DNA of 64,000 bases from Salinisphaera sp. G21_0 (lineage in GTDB: Bacteria; Pseudomonadota; Gammaproteobacteria; Pseudomonadales; Endozoicomonadaceae), in contig NZ_JAGHQW010000017.1 in the NCBI RefSeq assembly GCF_017744115.1, forward strand, positions 1-64,000, written 5' to 3'. Below, piece by piece: positions 56,182 to 64,000 of this stretch. How positions within the stretch are numbered: position 1 is the first letter of the stretch; every line of letters starts with the position of its first letter. A model generated the notes under the pieces. The model had not been told where the DNA came from and did no database searches. It saw only the letters and a list, made by a program, of their open reading frames with translations. A program made the position numbers and the translations under genes.

Positions 56182-58296
56182 TCAGGGGCTGTTCAAAGGT
56201 TGCTTTGGGAAGCTGGCTGGAATCTTCCAGAGTAGCGCAGTAGCACCTTTGAGCGAGACGGTACCCCCACTATTATTCTTGCAGTGGATAAGTAAATGAT
56301 CACCATCGGGGCTAAATTCGGCCATTTCAACGGGATGATCCAGTGTTATCAGTTCTTTTTCTGCCCATTTGTCATCATCACCAATGCCCCAGAGTTGGAC
56401 AAAGCCGGGCTTGCCATGATCTTTGAAACCGCTGCCAAAGATTAGAAAATGGTTTTCCAATTTATTAAATTGAACGAATTGGATCAGATAGTCATCAAGC
56501 CTTGTCACGACTTGTTGCGTCCATTCTCTATTATCGTCACGTCCCAGAATGCAGGCGGTGTTGCCCTTAACGATAATGGCAAAGCTACCTGAGGGGGAAA
56601 AACCGGACAATTCGACTCTTCCTTGCTGCTCAACCACCAGCGGCTCCCGTCGTTTGCCATCGCTGTCGAGCCCCTGAATTTTCACAAAGTAATCAAGGCC
56701 GACGCTCAGGACACTATCCTCCTGATTATTGATGCGAGCGTCGAAAATCCCCCCCTGATGACATACCCGTGCTTTCTCAACCAGGTTACCTTCTTCGTCA
56801 TCACCCCAAATGCAAACGTAATTCGTCAGAACCCCATAACTCAGGAGCAGATTCTCTGAGGGACTGAAGATGACTCTGTCACTGCCGATGTGCTCAAGGG
56901 GTTGCCCTTTGTCCAGACTGTTACCGATGCTATTGCAATCCCAGACTTTAAAGGAGCCACTGCCGAAACTGGCCAGCACTTTACGCCCGGAGTGGCTGAA
57001 GATGGCATAATCACAACTCGGAATCTCTCTTTTTTCTACCCAGGCACCATGATCGTCATAACCGGAAATGATAGATTTATTTGCTAAATCGCGGGTGAGT
57101 GCATATAGCCCGGAGTGATTGAGGGAGGCTTTGCAAATACGATTGCGAACATGCTCGTTGTGGTGATTGACTATTTGCTCAGAATGACGGACCTCTCCGA
57201 CCTGTGACCAGTTGCCGTCGACATCACGAGCCAGGAAAAAAACCTGGTTGCCCCGGGGGAGGATAAGGGCATGCTGCTCATCATAACTCATCTGGCAATC
57301 TTCAATTGGACTGTCGTAAACTTTATCAAATTTATTCTCAAGACAGTTGCTTTGATCACTACAGCCCCAGATGGTCGCTTTTATGCCATTGCAAGTCAGT
57401 AAATAATTATTCGCGGCCATGAACTCCAGTGCTGATAGCCCAATTTGCCTGATCTTTGATGGCTGGTTTAGCCGGGTCCACCCATTGTTACCATCCACTC
57501 GAAATACATTGATTATGCCGTCGCGGTGATCGTAGGTCATAATCTTGTCCTGCAACGGGCTGAAGTTTGCCGATACCGGCTCATCGCCATCTTCAAGTGG
57601 GAGGTGGCCAAGAACCAGCAATTTTTCCCAACGGCCATCACTATCAAGAGTTCTCACCTTGACCCTGCCATCTGAGCAGGTACTCAAGAGTGTATTTTCC
57701 AACCGGTTGAACTGGAAAAAAATCTCATTGGAAACTTTGGCATTATGCCTGTTATTCTCCGACCAGTTGCCATCGACACCTTGTCGCCAGGTTACCAGGC
57801 TATGATCCATCAAACTGTCGCTACCACTGATCAAGAGATTCTTTCCTGTTGGGCTGAAACAGGTAGTTTGAATATCACGACCGAAGCAGGCTTGCACTTG
57901 GAGTTCAAGACCATTAGTCTTACATTGAAAAATTTCAAGCTTCGCTGGGTCAATATTGCCTGACTCAATAGGACTATCGCAATGTATCGTCTCGATATCA
58001 GGCTCTTGAGACGTTGTGCCCGGGGATAAATGATTCGTGGAAAACCTGAATTCAACTATTTCCAGCTTACGATGATCAATATTGGTATCTGTGCTGATCG
58101 TCCATCCGGGTGGTAAATGCTCTTTCAATCGTTTGAACGATTGATTCTGATTCGGTTCTGAGGCTTCTTTGATACTTTTATTAAAGTTAGCCACTAACCC
58201 GGATATAGGCTTCAGGCCATTAATTAACGCCTCTTCGTCTTTTTTTAAACCGCTTCCATCTATACTTCTGAGACTACTCTGCGCTATTGGTTGCAT
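56182..58296 (-). CDS. WD40-like beta-propeller protein, copy B
   Basis: A 704-residue paralogue of copy A, alike along its whole length (both start MQP.AQS.LRS.DGSGLKKDEEALI). The same N-terminal helical region and WD40-like blades are present. Differences are spread over the protein and both frames are intact, so both copies have been kept under some constraint. It lies 1 bp after the ppsA fragment on the opposite strand. Function unknown. Confidence 0.7.
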   Translation of the reverse strand: MQPIAQSSLRSIDGSGLKKDEEALINGLKPISGLVANFNKSIKEASEPNQNQSFKRLKEHLPPGWTISTDTNIDHRKLEIVEFRFSTNHLSPGTTSQEPDIETIHCDSPIESGNIDPAKLEIFQCKTNGLELQVQACFGRDIQTTCFSPTGKNLLISGSDSLMDHSLVTWRQGVDGNWSENNRHNAKVSNEIFFQFNRLENTLLSTCSDGRVKVRTLDSDGRWEKLLVLGHLPLEDGDEPVSANFSPLQDKIMTYDHRDGIINVFRVDGNNGWTRLNQPSKIRQIGLSALEFMAANNYLLTCNGIKATIWGCSDQSNCLENKFDKVYDSPIEDCQMSYDEQHALILPRGNQVFFLARDVDGNWSQVGEVRHSEQIVNHHNEHVRNRICKASLNHSGLYALTRDLANKSIISGYDDHGAWVEKREIPSCDYAIFSHSGRKVLASFGSGSFKVWDCNSIGNSLDKGQPLEHIGSDRVIFSPSENLLLSYGVLTNYVCIWGDDEEGNLVEKARVCHQGGIFDARINNQEDSVLSVGLDYFVKIQGLDSDGKRREPLVVEQQGRVELSGFSPSGSFAIIVKGNTACILGRDDNREWTQQVVTRLDDYLIQFVQFNKLENHFLIFGSGFKDHGKPGFVQLWGIGDDDKWAEKELITLDHPVEMAEFSPDGDHLLIHCKNNSGGTVSLKGATALLWKIPASFPKQPLNSP

Positions 58297-58633
58297 GATA
58301 ACTCCTGCCTGACTAGCTCATAGATAGTTTATTTATACGACCATTGATCAGTAGCACCTTTTGAATCTTTGTCCCATCCTGCTAATAAGTAGTTAACTGT
58401 CTTAGCATTCAGGAACTGAACTGTAGATTGCTGAGTTTGGCAAAAGTTCCTGCTCTGAGTTTTTAGTTCAGTTTGAAAAAACCACAGGGAAAATGCCGAA
58501 CGCTAGCGGGCATTGCACGTTTATGGTATGGCATTTAATTGTGCAGAGATTAATACCAGTTTCACAGAGGAAAAGCTTTTCTCCGTGATTTTTTTGTTAT
58601 CATGCCAGTCTGAATTGTCATGGGAGAATAATA
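58297..58633. other. 337-bp intergenic region with an orphan terminator
   Basis: The left part is the promoter side of propeller gene B. The right part (58470-58600) contains a small hairpin (ATGCC...GGGCAT, about 58493-58513) and a plus-strand terminator at 58562-58596, but no gene to terminate. It may be an rraA leader or a short RNA. Confidence 0.4.
58562..58596 (+). terminator. Intrinsic terminator upstream of rraA
   Basis: TCACAGAGGAAAAG and CTTTTCTCCGTGA form a long stem with one mismatch and one bulge, followed by TTTTTTT. It lies 37 bp before the rraA start. No plus-strand gene lies immediately upstream. Confidence 0.75.
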
Positions 58634-59113
58634 ATGAGTTTTACCACCCCCGATTTGTGTGATGACTTCCCCGGTAACCTTCAGGTAGTTGATCCGGGTT
58701 TTAACAGCTTTGGTGGAAGAGATATGTTTGGTGGCGAAATTGTCACCATTAAATGCCATGAAGATAATTCCAGGGTTCGGGAGCAGGTGTTCAGTAACGG
58801 TCACGGTAAGGTGCTGGTTGTTGATGGCGGCGGTTCTCTGAGAAGGGCTTTGCTGGGCGATATGCTGGCAGAACAGGCCGTAAGTAATGGTTGGCAGGGT
58901 ATTATTGTTTATGGCTGTATTCGTGATGTTGAAGTTATTTCACAACTGCCGCTGGGGGTACAGGCGCTTGCTGCCCACCCGATGAAAACGGATAAAAAAG
59001 GCTTGGGAGATGTCGATATTGCTGTTCGATTTCATGGAGTGGATTTCATTCCCGGTCATTTCCTGTATGCCGATTTGAACGGGATTGTCGTTTCTGCTGA
59101 CCGACTGGTTTAA
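58634..59113 (+). CDS. rraA: RraA family protein (RNase E activity regulator)
   Basis: The 159-residue protein contains [22 protein letters not shown] and [19 protein letters not shown], typical of RraA. In E. coli RraA binds and inhibits RNase E; related proteins are 4-hydroxy-4-methyl-2-oxoglutarate/oxaloacetate aldolases with the same GxxRD metal motif, so aldolase activity cannot be excluded. GGGAG precedes the ATG. Confidence 0.9.
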   Translation: MSFTTPDLCDDFPGNLQVVDPGFNSFGGRDMFGGEIVTIKCHEDNSRVREQVFSNGHGKVLVVDGGGSLRRALLGDMLAEQAVSNGWQGIIVYGCIRDVEVISQLPLGVQALAAHPMKTDKKGLGDVDIAVRFHGVDFIPGHFLYADLNGIVVSADRLV

Positions 59114-59449
59114 TGTCTCGATAGCCCTGTTTCTTTCGATACTGGCATTGTTGCAACAGGGCAATCCCAGACCTTCATAAATAACGAATCTTTCTATAAT
59201 AAGTCACTGCTTCACAAGCATTTTCATAAGTTATTATCGTTGGTGATTAATTAACCGATGTTTCGGAAAATACTGATCTAAAACAACGGATTTATTGTAA
59301 AAAGGCCAAGGTTTTCTTTCGTTTTTGCGGTAGTATCCGCACCCACCAAAGTGTCGGGACTTCGTATACCTGACCGTCAATCACACTGGGAGCCTGTCGG
59401 CATAAGCCCTGCAGGCTCCCGGAAATCCCCTATGACGGAGAAAACTCCA
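59114..59449. other. 336-bp intergenic region upstream of pyk
   Basis: Contains the possible rraA 3' hairpin GCCCTGTT (59124-59131) with AACAGGGC (59155-59162), without a T-run, an A+T-rich stretch at 59170-59300 likely to hold the pyk promoter, and a leader hairpin at 59388-59420. No reading frame of interest. Confidence 0.5.
59388..59420 (+). promoter_or_regulatory. Leader hairpin of pyk
   Basis: GGGAGCCTG at 59388-59396 pairs perfectly with CAGGCTCCC at 59412-59420. The loop is 15 bases. It ends 16 bp before the ribosome-binding site of pyk and has no T-run, so it could affect translation or mRNA decay rather than termination. Confidence 0.5.
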
Positions 59450-60871
59450 GTGAGAAAGACTAAGATCGTCTGTACCATCGGCCCAAAGTCTGAATCCCAT
59501 GAGATGCTGACCAAACTGGTCGACAATGGCATGAATGTGATGCGACTGAATTTCTCTCATGGTGACTTTGACGAGCATGGTGCCCGTATTGCCCGTCTGC
59601 GAGAAGTCATGGCTGAAACCGGTAAACGTGTTGCCATTCTTCTGGACACTAAAGGCCCTGAAATCCGAACTGTTAAACTGCACAATGGCGATGACGTCAT
59701 GCTGACAGCAGGACAGGAATTTACTCTGACTACCGACACGTCTGTTATTGGTGACAGCACGCGTGTAGCGGTTACCTATGCCGGACTGACCGCTGACCTG
59801 AAGCCGGGTAACACGGTTTTGCTGGATGATGGCCTGATTGAACTGACGGTAAAAGAAGTCAAGGCTCAGGAAATCGTCTGTGAAGTTAAGAACAACGGTG
59901 AGCTGGGTGAAAACAAAGGCGTAAACCTGCCCGGTGTTAAAGTTAACCTGCCAGCCCTGTCAGAAAAAGATAAGGCTGACCTGGTCTTTGGTTGTGAGCA
60001 GGGCGTTGATTTTGTAGCGGCTTCCTTTATTCGTAAAGCCAGCGACGTTAACGAGATCCGTGAACTGCTGGATGCCAACGGTGGTCAGGAAATCCAGATC
60101 ATTTCCAAGATCGAGAACCAGGAAGGCGTTGATAACTTCGACAACATTCTGGCTGTTTCTGATGCCATCATGGTGGCCCGTGGTGACCTCGGGGTAGAAA
60201 TCCCGGTTGATCAGGTGATCTTTGCCCAGAAGATGATGATCAACAAGTGTAACCATGCCCGTAAGCCGGTTATCACGGCTACCCAGATGCTGGATTCCAT
60301 GATCAAGAATCCCCGCCCAACCCGTGCAGAAGCCGGTGACGTAGCTAACGCTATTCTGGATGGCACCGATGCCGTTATGCTCTCCGGTGAGAGCGCCAAA
60401 GGTAAGTACCCGGCAGAATCTGTGGCGGTCATGGCAACCATCTGTAACAGCACGGATGGCAGCATGGAACTGCGTGTTGAAGAGTTCGATGCCGAGATCG
60501 ACAATTATCGCAGTATCACGCAAGCGGTCTGCCGTGGTGCGGTCAAGACGGCAGATATTCTGGCGGCCAAGCTGATTATCGTTGCCACTGAGCAGGGTAA
60601 GTCAGCACGTTCTTTGCGTAAGTTCTTCCCTAAAGCCCAGATTCTGGCGCTGACTTCTTCCGAGAAGACCGCTAACCAACTCAGTCTGAGCAAAGGGGTG
60701 ACCACCAGCCTGGTACCGCAGCAGGAAAACACTGATGCCTTCTACAAGCTGGGTAAAGAGTTGGCGGTAAAGCACAACTTTGTTCAGTCCGGTGACCTGG
60801 TTGTCATGGTTTCCGGTGCCCTGGTTGAGTCCGGTACTACCAATACTGCTTCTGTGCATGTGATCGATTAA
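59450..60871 (+). CDS. pyk: Pyruvate kinase
   Basis: The last step of glycolysis: phosphoenolpyruvate plus ADP to pyruvate plus ATP. The protein has [16 protein letters not shown] at its start, LNFSHGD, the [10 protein letters not shown] substrate-binding stretch, the B domain, [14 protein letters not shown] with the catalytic lysine, and [14 protein letters not shown] chose GTG at 59450, with GGAG nine bases upstream, giving 473 residues as in PykF; the frame is open 33 codons further. A hairpin lies in the leader. Confidence 0.95.
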   Translation: MRKTKIVCTIGPKSESHEMLTKLVDNGMNVMRLNFSHGDFDEHGARIARLREVMAETGKRVAILLDTKGPEIRTVKLHNGDDVMLTAGQEFTLTTDTSVIGDSTRVAVTYAGLTADLKPGNTVLLDDGLIELTVKEVKAQEIVCEVKNNGELGENKGVNLPGVKVNLPALSEKDKADLVFGCEQGVDFVAASFIRKASDVNEIRELLDANGGQEIQIISKIENQEGVDNFDNILAVSDAIMVARGDLGVEIPVDQVIFAQKMMINKCNHARKPVITATQMLDSMIKNPRPTRAEAGDVANAILDGTDAVMLSGESAKGKYPAESVAVMATICNSTDGSMELRVEEFDAEIDNYRSITQAVCRGAVKTADILAAKLIIVATEQGKSARSLRKFFPKAQILALTSSEKTANQLSLSKGVTTSLVPQQENTDAFYKLGKELAVKHNFVQSGDLVVMVSGALVESGTTNTASVHVID

Positions 60872-60898
60872 TTTCTGAGTTCTTTCTGGTTACATCCT

Positions 60899-60940
60899 CT
60901 TGCCTGTCCTTCCCACTGCTGGGGAGGGCTGGCAAGATTT
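60899..60940. repeat. Hairpin after pyk
   Basis: TCTTGCC...CTTCCC pairs with GGGAGG...GGCAAGA over two stem segments. It lies about 25 bp after the pyk stop. It has no T-run but may serve as the 3' end of the pyk transcript. Confidence 0.4.
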
Positions 60941-61003
60941 GCACAGAATGGATATATTTCCACCAGTTATGCCTGCCCAACGACCAGCCGGTCAATCGAA
61001 TAC

Positions 61004-62137
61004 TCAGACAGCCTCTAATATTGCAGCGTACTTATCCGGATCAACGTTACCGCCACTGCCAATCGCTACTACGGTTTTATTTTCAAACAGTGCCGGGTTA
61101 TCCATAATTGCGGCGATGGCCACCGCACCGCTGGGTTCCAGCACCAGGTTCATCTCCTGAAAACCGAGCCTGATTGCGTCATGGGATTTTTGAGGATTGA
61201 CTGTTAAACCTCTGACACCGGTTTGCAGAACGATATCCAGGTTGGCAATGCCAGGCTCAAGGGCCAGTAAAGCATCACAGTCACACAAGATATGACCTTT
61301 GGCTCGAGAGCGTCTGCCGTTTTCAAGGGAAATACCCATGCCCTGGTAACCATCCACTTCAACGGCCCATACCTGGGTGTTGCTGCCAAACACCAGGCTT
61401 GATCCTGCCACCAGGCTGCCACCACCAACGGGGCAGAGAATGTGATCACAGGATTTCCCGGACATCGCCAACTGCTCCTGAAGCTCCAGCGCTACAGATG
61501 CCTGGCCAATGATGATCTCATGATCATCGAAAGGGTGTAGGAGAACTGCGCCGTGGTCTCTGGCTATTTGCCTGGCCATAGCACTGGCAGCTTCCTCCCT
61601 GGAAGGTTTATTGCATTGGCAGAGAATGACCTCTGCGCCGTAACGCCTGGCATTATTTACTTTTGATTTGGGGGCGTCATGGGGCATTACCAGCCTGACC
61701 GGTATGTCCAGAAGCTGCCCGGCGGCTGACAGGCCTGCTGCAAAATTTCCTGAAGAATAGGCTGTAACACCTTGTTTTTTCTGGCTCTCCGTTAAATTTA
61801 ACAGTCGGTAGAACGCACCCCGGAATTTAAAGGCCCCGGTAATTTGCAGAGACTCGGCTTTGATCAGCACTTCCCCTCTGATCAGTTCACTCAAGGCATC
61901 TGATTTTAACAGCGGGGTGGTGCGTACATTGTTTCTTATTTGCTGGTTAGCTTTCTGTGCGTCTACGTGGGGCATTAGCGCGGCCAAGGCCTCTTTGAGC
62001 TCTGGTGTCTGCTCCTGCCCGTCGTCCACCAGTTTCGTCATGGCCCACAGCAGGTTGGCGATTCCCTGAGCATCAATATCCCTGGCTTCAGGTTTTTGGT
62101 TGCAGTTAAATATTATTGCATCAAGTAGCGTTGACAA
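61004..62137 (-). CDS. Serine/threonine dehydratase fused to an OPR-like repeat
   Basis: From residue about 66 onward this is a fold-type II PLP enzyme of the threonine/serine dehydratase family: RTTPLL, ITGAFKFRGAFYR with the PLP lysine K104, a glycine loop GGGSLVAG and a late GSGGNVD. The first 64 residues are instead an OPR-like repeat (IANLLWAMTKLVDDGQ, TPELKEALAALMPHV, DAQKAN) nearly identical to repeats of the RAP protein at 62805. The usual first 10-15 residues of the dehydratase are missing. It looks like a chimera made by deletion or recombination. The start is a TTG at 62137. Activity of the fused enzyme is uncertain; no C-terminal ACT domain is present. Confidence 0.75.
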   Translation of the reverse strand: MSTLLDAIIFNCNQKPEARDIDAQGIANLLWAMTKLVDDGQEQTPELKEALAALMPHVDAQKANQQIRNNVRTTPLLKSDALSELIRGEVLIKAESLQITGAFKFRGAFYRLLNLTESQKKQGVTAYSSGNFAAGLSAAGQLLDIPVRLVMPHDAPKSKVNNARRYGAEVILCQCNKPSREEAASAMARQIARDHGAVLLHPFDDHEIIIGQASVALELQEQLAMSGKSCDHILCPVGGGSLVAGSSLVFGSNTQVWAVEVDGYQGMGISLENGRRSRAKGHILCDCDALLALEPGIANLDIVLQTGVRGLTVNPQKSHDAIRLGFQEMNLVLEPSGAVAIAAIMDNPALFENKTVVAIGSGGNVDPDKYAAILEAV

Positions 62138-62505
62138 TAAGGCAGCTTGAGTAAGCTTAACACGCTCATTGAATTGGCATATTGACTGTGATTTCTCCCA
62201 TCATAGCGATGACCGAAACGATCCGATTTACTCAGCAGACCATCCATTATTTCCTGTTTGATGAGAGCATTAAAATCCTGAGCAAGGTTTACTGAACGGC
62301 ACTGTAGATGTTGAGAAGAGCATGCGCCAGAAGAATGGTAAAATTCATTATGCCCCGGGGTAGTGCGGGGGGGATTTTCCCGTTGTCTGACTGTGGCATG
62401 TCTATATCGCCCACGTCTTGAAGATGAAGTATGGTCATCCGGTTGGTTGTAATCATTACCTGATCTTGCGTATTTACCACTGATACCAGCAGTGTTTCTA
62501 TCCAT
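62113..62505 (-). pseudogene. Probable N-terminal remnant of an OPR/RAP-family gene
   Basis: A 130-residue reading frame with a polar N-terminus (MDRNTAGISGKYARSG) and a helical end (AQDFNALIKQEIMDGLLSKS). It runs into the OPR-dehydratase chimera in another frame, overlapping by 25 bp. In the chimera's frame the upstream sequence reads NERVKLTQAALLSTLLDAI, which looks like a natural continuation, so a frameshift probably separates an old N-terminus from the repeat region. I recognise no family for the N-terminal part itself. Confidence 0.35.
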
Positions 62506-62804
62506 AAATATATTTCATTAATTCATGAGAATATAAAAAGCAGACTGCGGTTCTGTTCAGAAGTTCATTTTGCTGAAATGTCTATAAACGTAAGCGGTTG
62601 AGGAAACACATCTACATCTACTCCTGTTCCACCAATCCGCTATTTTCAAATCATCCGGGGCAAGATTCATGCGCAACAGGTGTTCAACGCTGGCACTCCT
62701 TCCCTTGAATGTGAAAACGGTTCTTGAGTCATGATGGAAGGGAGGAGATTACTGGCTGTTTTTTCTCTTCCTTTTTCTGCTTTTTGGTTTGCCTGTTTGA
62801 TCTT
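62506..62804. other. 299-bp intergenic region
   Basis: Between the RAP gene stop and the remnant at 62505. A 60-codon minus-strand frame without a good start (62557-62760, containing SVEHLLRMNLAPDD) is present; it may be a decayed gene fragment. Nothing else identified. Confidence 0.3.
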
Positions 62805-64000
62805 CTACATATTTTTCGACGGTTTAGTAACAGTGATCTGAGGGTTGCGATCCTTTATTGGCAGTAACGTATGCCTCATCTGCCCCCCGTTTTTAAGTGA
62901 TACAGAGCCATGACCCTGTGGCGGGATGGCTACCCTGGTCTTTATTTGATCAATAAGTTTCATTAAATCCCGGTTCCAAAGCTGGTTAACCGGGATTTCA
63001 ATGACCTCAAATCCTGATTTTTGCAGCAGTGCGATTTTAAGCAGAGTCGAACCATTCCTCGTTTTGAAATCACCACCTACGTAATGACACGGTCCCTGAA
63101 CTTCAATCACCATGTTGTGATCTGGCAGTAGCAGGTCAACCGGAGGTAATAAGTTCAGACTCTTTTCTTCTTCAATCTTCAAAGATGGAATGCATGATTG
63201 GAGTTGATTGCGGAAGTCGGATTGAGGTTTTGAAATGATTGTCTGGTAATGGGGGACGAACGGACACGCTCTGCCAAGCCAACTTGCGGCCATGGCAATG
63301 ATGGATTGATCCTCTTCATTATCTGGGGATGTATTATCCAGGCGAGTAAACAGGTCATGCATGTGCTTTTCAAGATTTTTATTGGCATTGGAGACTAGGG
63401 ACAACCTGGCACAGCATACCATTACTCCCCAGAGAGACATCAATATTACCTGCTGAGAGAGCTGAGAGTTTTGACTGATTCGGTGGACAAGCGATTCGAA
63501 CGTGGATTTAACCACGCTCAGCTCAACGAGTTCACCCAGTTTCGCCATGGCCCACAGCAGGTTGGCGATACCCTGAGAATTAAATTGGTCTTTCTGTGCG
63601 TTCACGAGGGGCAACAGCACGGCCACGGCCTCGTTGAGTTCTGGTGTCTGCTCCTGCCCGTTGTCCACCAGTTTCGCCGTGGCCCACAGCAGGTTGGCGA
63701 TATGCTGAGGAATAAATTGGTCTTTCTGTGCGTTCACGCGGGGCAACAGCGCGGCCACGGCATCGCTGAGTTCTGCGGTTCGGTTCTGCCCGTTGTCGAC
63801 CAGTTTCGCCGTGGCCCACAGCAGGTTGGCGATTTCCTGTGGTTTAAAGTTAGCTTTCTGTGCGATCACGTGGGGCAACAGCGCGGCCACGGCCTCGTTG
63901 AGCCCTGGTGTTCGCTCCTGCCCACTGTCCACCAGTTTCGCCATGGCCGACAGCAGGTTGGCGATATGCTGAGGAATAAATTGGTCTTTCTGTGCGTTCA
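62805..64000 (-). CDS. RAP-domain protein with OPR-like repeats (5' end outside window)
   Basis: The frame stays open to the window edge, so the N-terminus is missing. At least three full 44-residue repeats (IANLLWATAKLVDNGQ, TPELNEAVAVLLP, NAQKDQF) are followed by a non-repeat helical region and a C-terminal RAP domain (about the last 120 residues: LLPPVDLLLPDHNMVIEVQG, then LLKIALLQKSGFEVIEIP). OPR repeats plus RAP are known from algal and apicomplexan organelle RNA-binding proteins and from some intracellular bacteria. RAP has a restriction-endonuclease-like fold; the D...E.QG residues would be the active-site analogues. RNA binding or cleavage is inference. Confidence 0.75.
   Translation of the reverse strand, partial: NAQKDQFIPQHIANLLSAMAKLVDSGQERTPGLNEAVAALLPHVIAQKANFKPQEIANLLWATAKLVDNGQNRTAELSDAVAALLPRVNAQKDQFIPQHIANLLWATAKLVDNGQEQTPELNEAVAVLLPLVNAQKDQFNSQGIANLLWAMAKLGELVELSVVKSTFESLVHRISQNSQLSQQVILMSLWGVMVCCARLSLVSNANKNLEKHMHDLFTRLDNTSPDNEEDQSIIAMAASWLGRACPFVPHYQTIISKPQSDFRNQLQSCIPSLKIEEEKSLNLLPPVDLLLPDHNMVIEVQGPCHYVGGDFKTRNGSTLLKIALLQKSGFEVIEIPVNQLWNRDLMKLIDQIKTRVAIPPQGHGSVSLKNGGQMRHTLLPIKDRNPQITVTKPSKNM
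63559..64000 (-). repeat. Tandem 132-bp coding repeats
   Basis: The sequence AGGTTGGCGAT recurs at 63559, 63691, 63823 and 63955, exactly 132 bp apart, within near-identical units that continue past the window end. A further unit of the same family is in the dehydratase chimera at about 61951-62080. The DNA-level identity favours recombination between units and copies. Confidence 0.9.

Larger units (their letters stand above)
53608..58470. repeat. Tandem segmental duplication: ppsA tail plus propeller gene
   Basis: Unit A (53608-55990) holds the real ppsA 3' end, a propeller gene on the minus strand and its promoter. Unit B (55997-about 58470) holds a decayed ppsA 3' end, a paralogous propeller gene and a similar promoter region. 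Both promoter sides share CATGATAACTCCTG and ACGACCATTGA, and both units end in GTTTGGCAAAAGTTCCTGCT. Unit A lacks about 95 bp between these two blocks compared with unit B. Confidence 0.85.

Noticed and set aside
62557-62760. 60-codon minus-strand frame containing SVEHLLRMNLAPDD
   Set aside because: It has no suitable start or ribosome-binding site and matches nothing I know; it may be decayed coding sequence but cannot be supported as a gene.
63559-64000. Regular 132-bp repeats as a CRISPR or satellite array
   Set aside because: They keep an open frame coding for 44-residue protein repeats and have no spacer structure.

Overview
The window is a 64 kb piece of a gammaproteobacterial chromosome. 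The housekeeping genes (ftsK-lolA-rarA-crcB-serS, cysG, nfuA, greB, cysB, thrH, pabB, ppsR/ppsA, rraA, pyk) have the gene order and protein lengths of Oceanospirillales/Pseudomonadales-type bacteria. Between them sit single accessory genes whose products look eukaryotic: BIR (IAP) domains, an F-box with a beta-propeller, ankyrin repeats, a RAP domain with OPR-like repeats, PPxY motifs, and a PARP-like fold. That mixture is typical of the Endozoicomonadaceae (Endozoicomonas and relatives living in marine invertebrates, including the intranuclear Ca. Endonucleobacter). The assignment is inferred from gene content, not from a marker gene. I saw no rRNA, tRNA, CRISPR array, prophage or intact transposase.

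Layout. 0-3.8 kb: a PhnP-like phosphodiesterase, an Lrp/AsnC regulator, then hpd and phhA for phenylalanine/tyrosine catabolism. 3.8-8 kb: two intergenic regions, each with an FNR/ANR box placed for a class II promoter, a -10 element and an intrinsic terminator, so probably two anaerobically induced small RNAs; between them a hydrolase, a DUF4892 protein, a small PPxY membrane protein, and yaeQ, followed by yecH. 8-11.2 kb: an ADP-ribosylglycohydrolase-family protein, an ankyrin protein and a K+ channel-like protein. 11.4-17.9 kb: ftsK, lolA, rarA, crcB, serS. 18-23 kb: a palindromic MITE-like element and two tandem paralogues that join a BIR zinc domain to a C-terminal region resembling the NEL class of bacterial E3 ubiquitin ligases. 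23-38 kb: a MATE exporter, cysG, a PARP-like candidate effector, then nfuA, greB, aroG, cysB, thrH, pabB and a Thr/Pro-rich repeat protein. 38.6-44.7 kb: the methylcitrate operon prpB-prpC-acnD-prpF. 44.7-50.1 kb: an F-box/beta-propeller protein and a 1115-residue unknown. 50.3-58.3 kb: ppsR and ppsA, divergent, then two tandem beta-propeller paralogues separated by a dead copy of the ppsA tail. 58.6-64 kb: rraA, pyk, an OPR-repeat/threonine dehydratase chimera and a RAP protein running off the end.

Themes. (1) Several accessory genes point at host ubiquitin and ADP-ribose signalling and cell death: BIR plus NEL-like, F-box plus propeller, PPxY, PARP-like. (2) Two accessory genes (BIR-NEL and propeller) were duplicated in tandem together with the 3' end of the neighbouring core gene (MATE exporter, ppsA), leaving pseudogene scars between the copies. 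(3) Two families of palindromic, transposase-free repeats lie at the borders of accessory genes.
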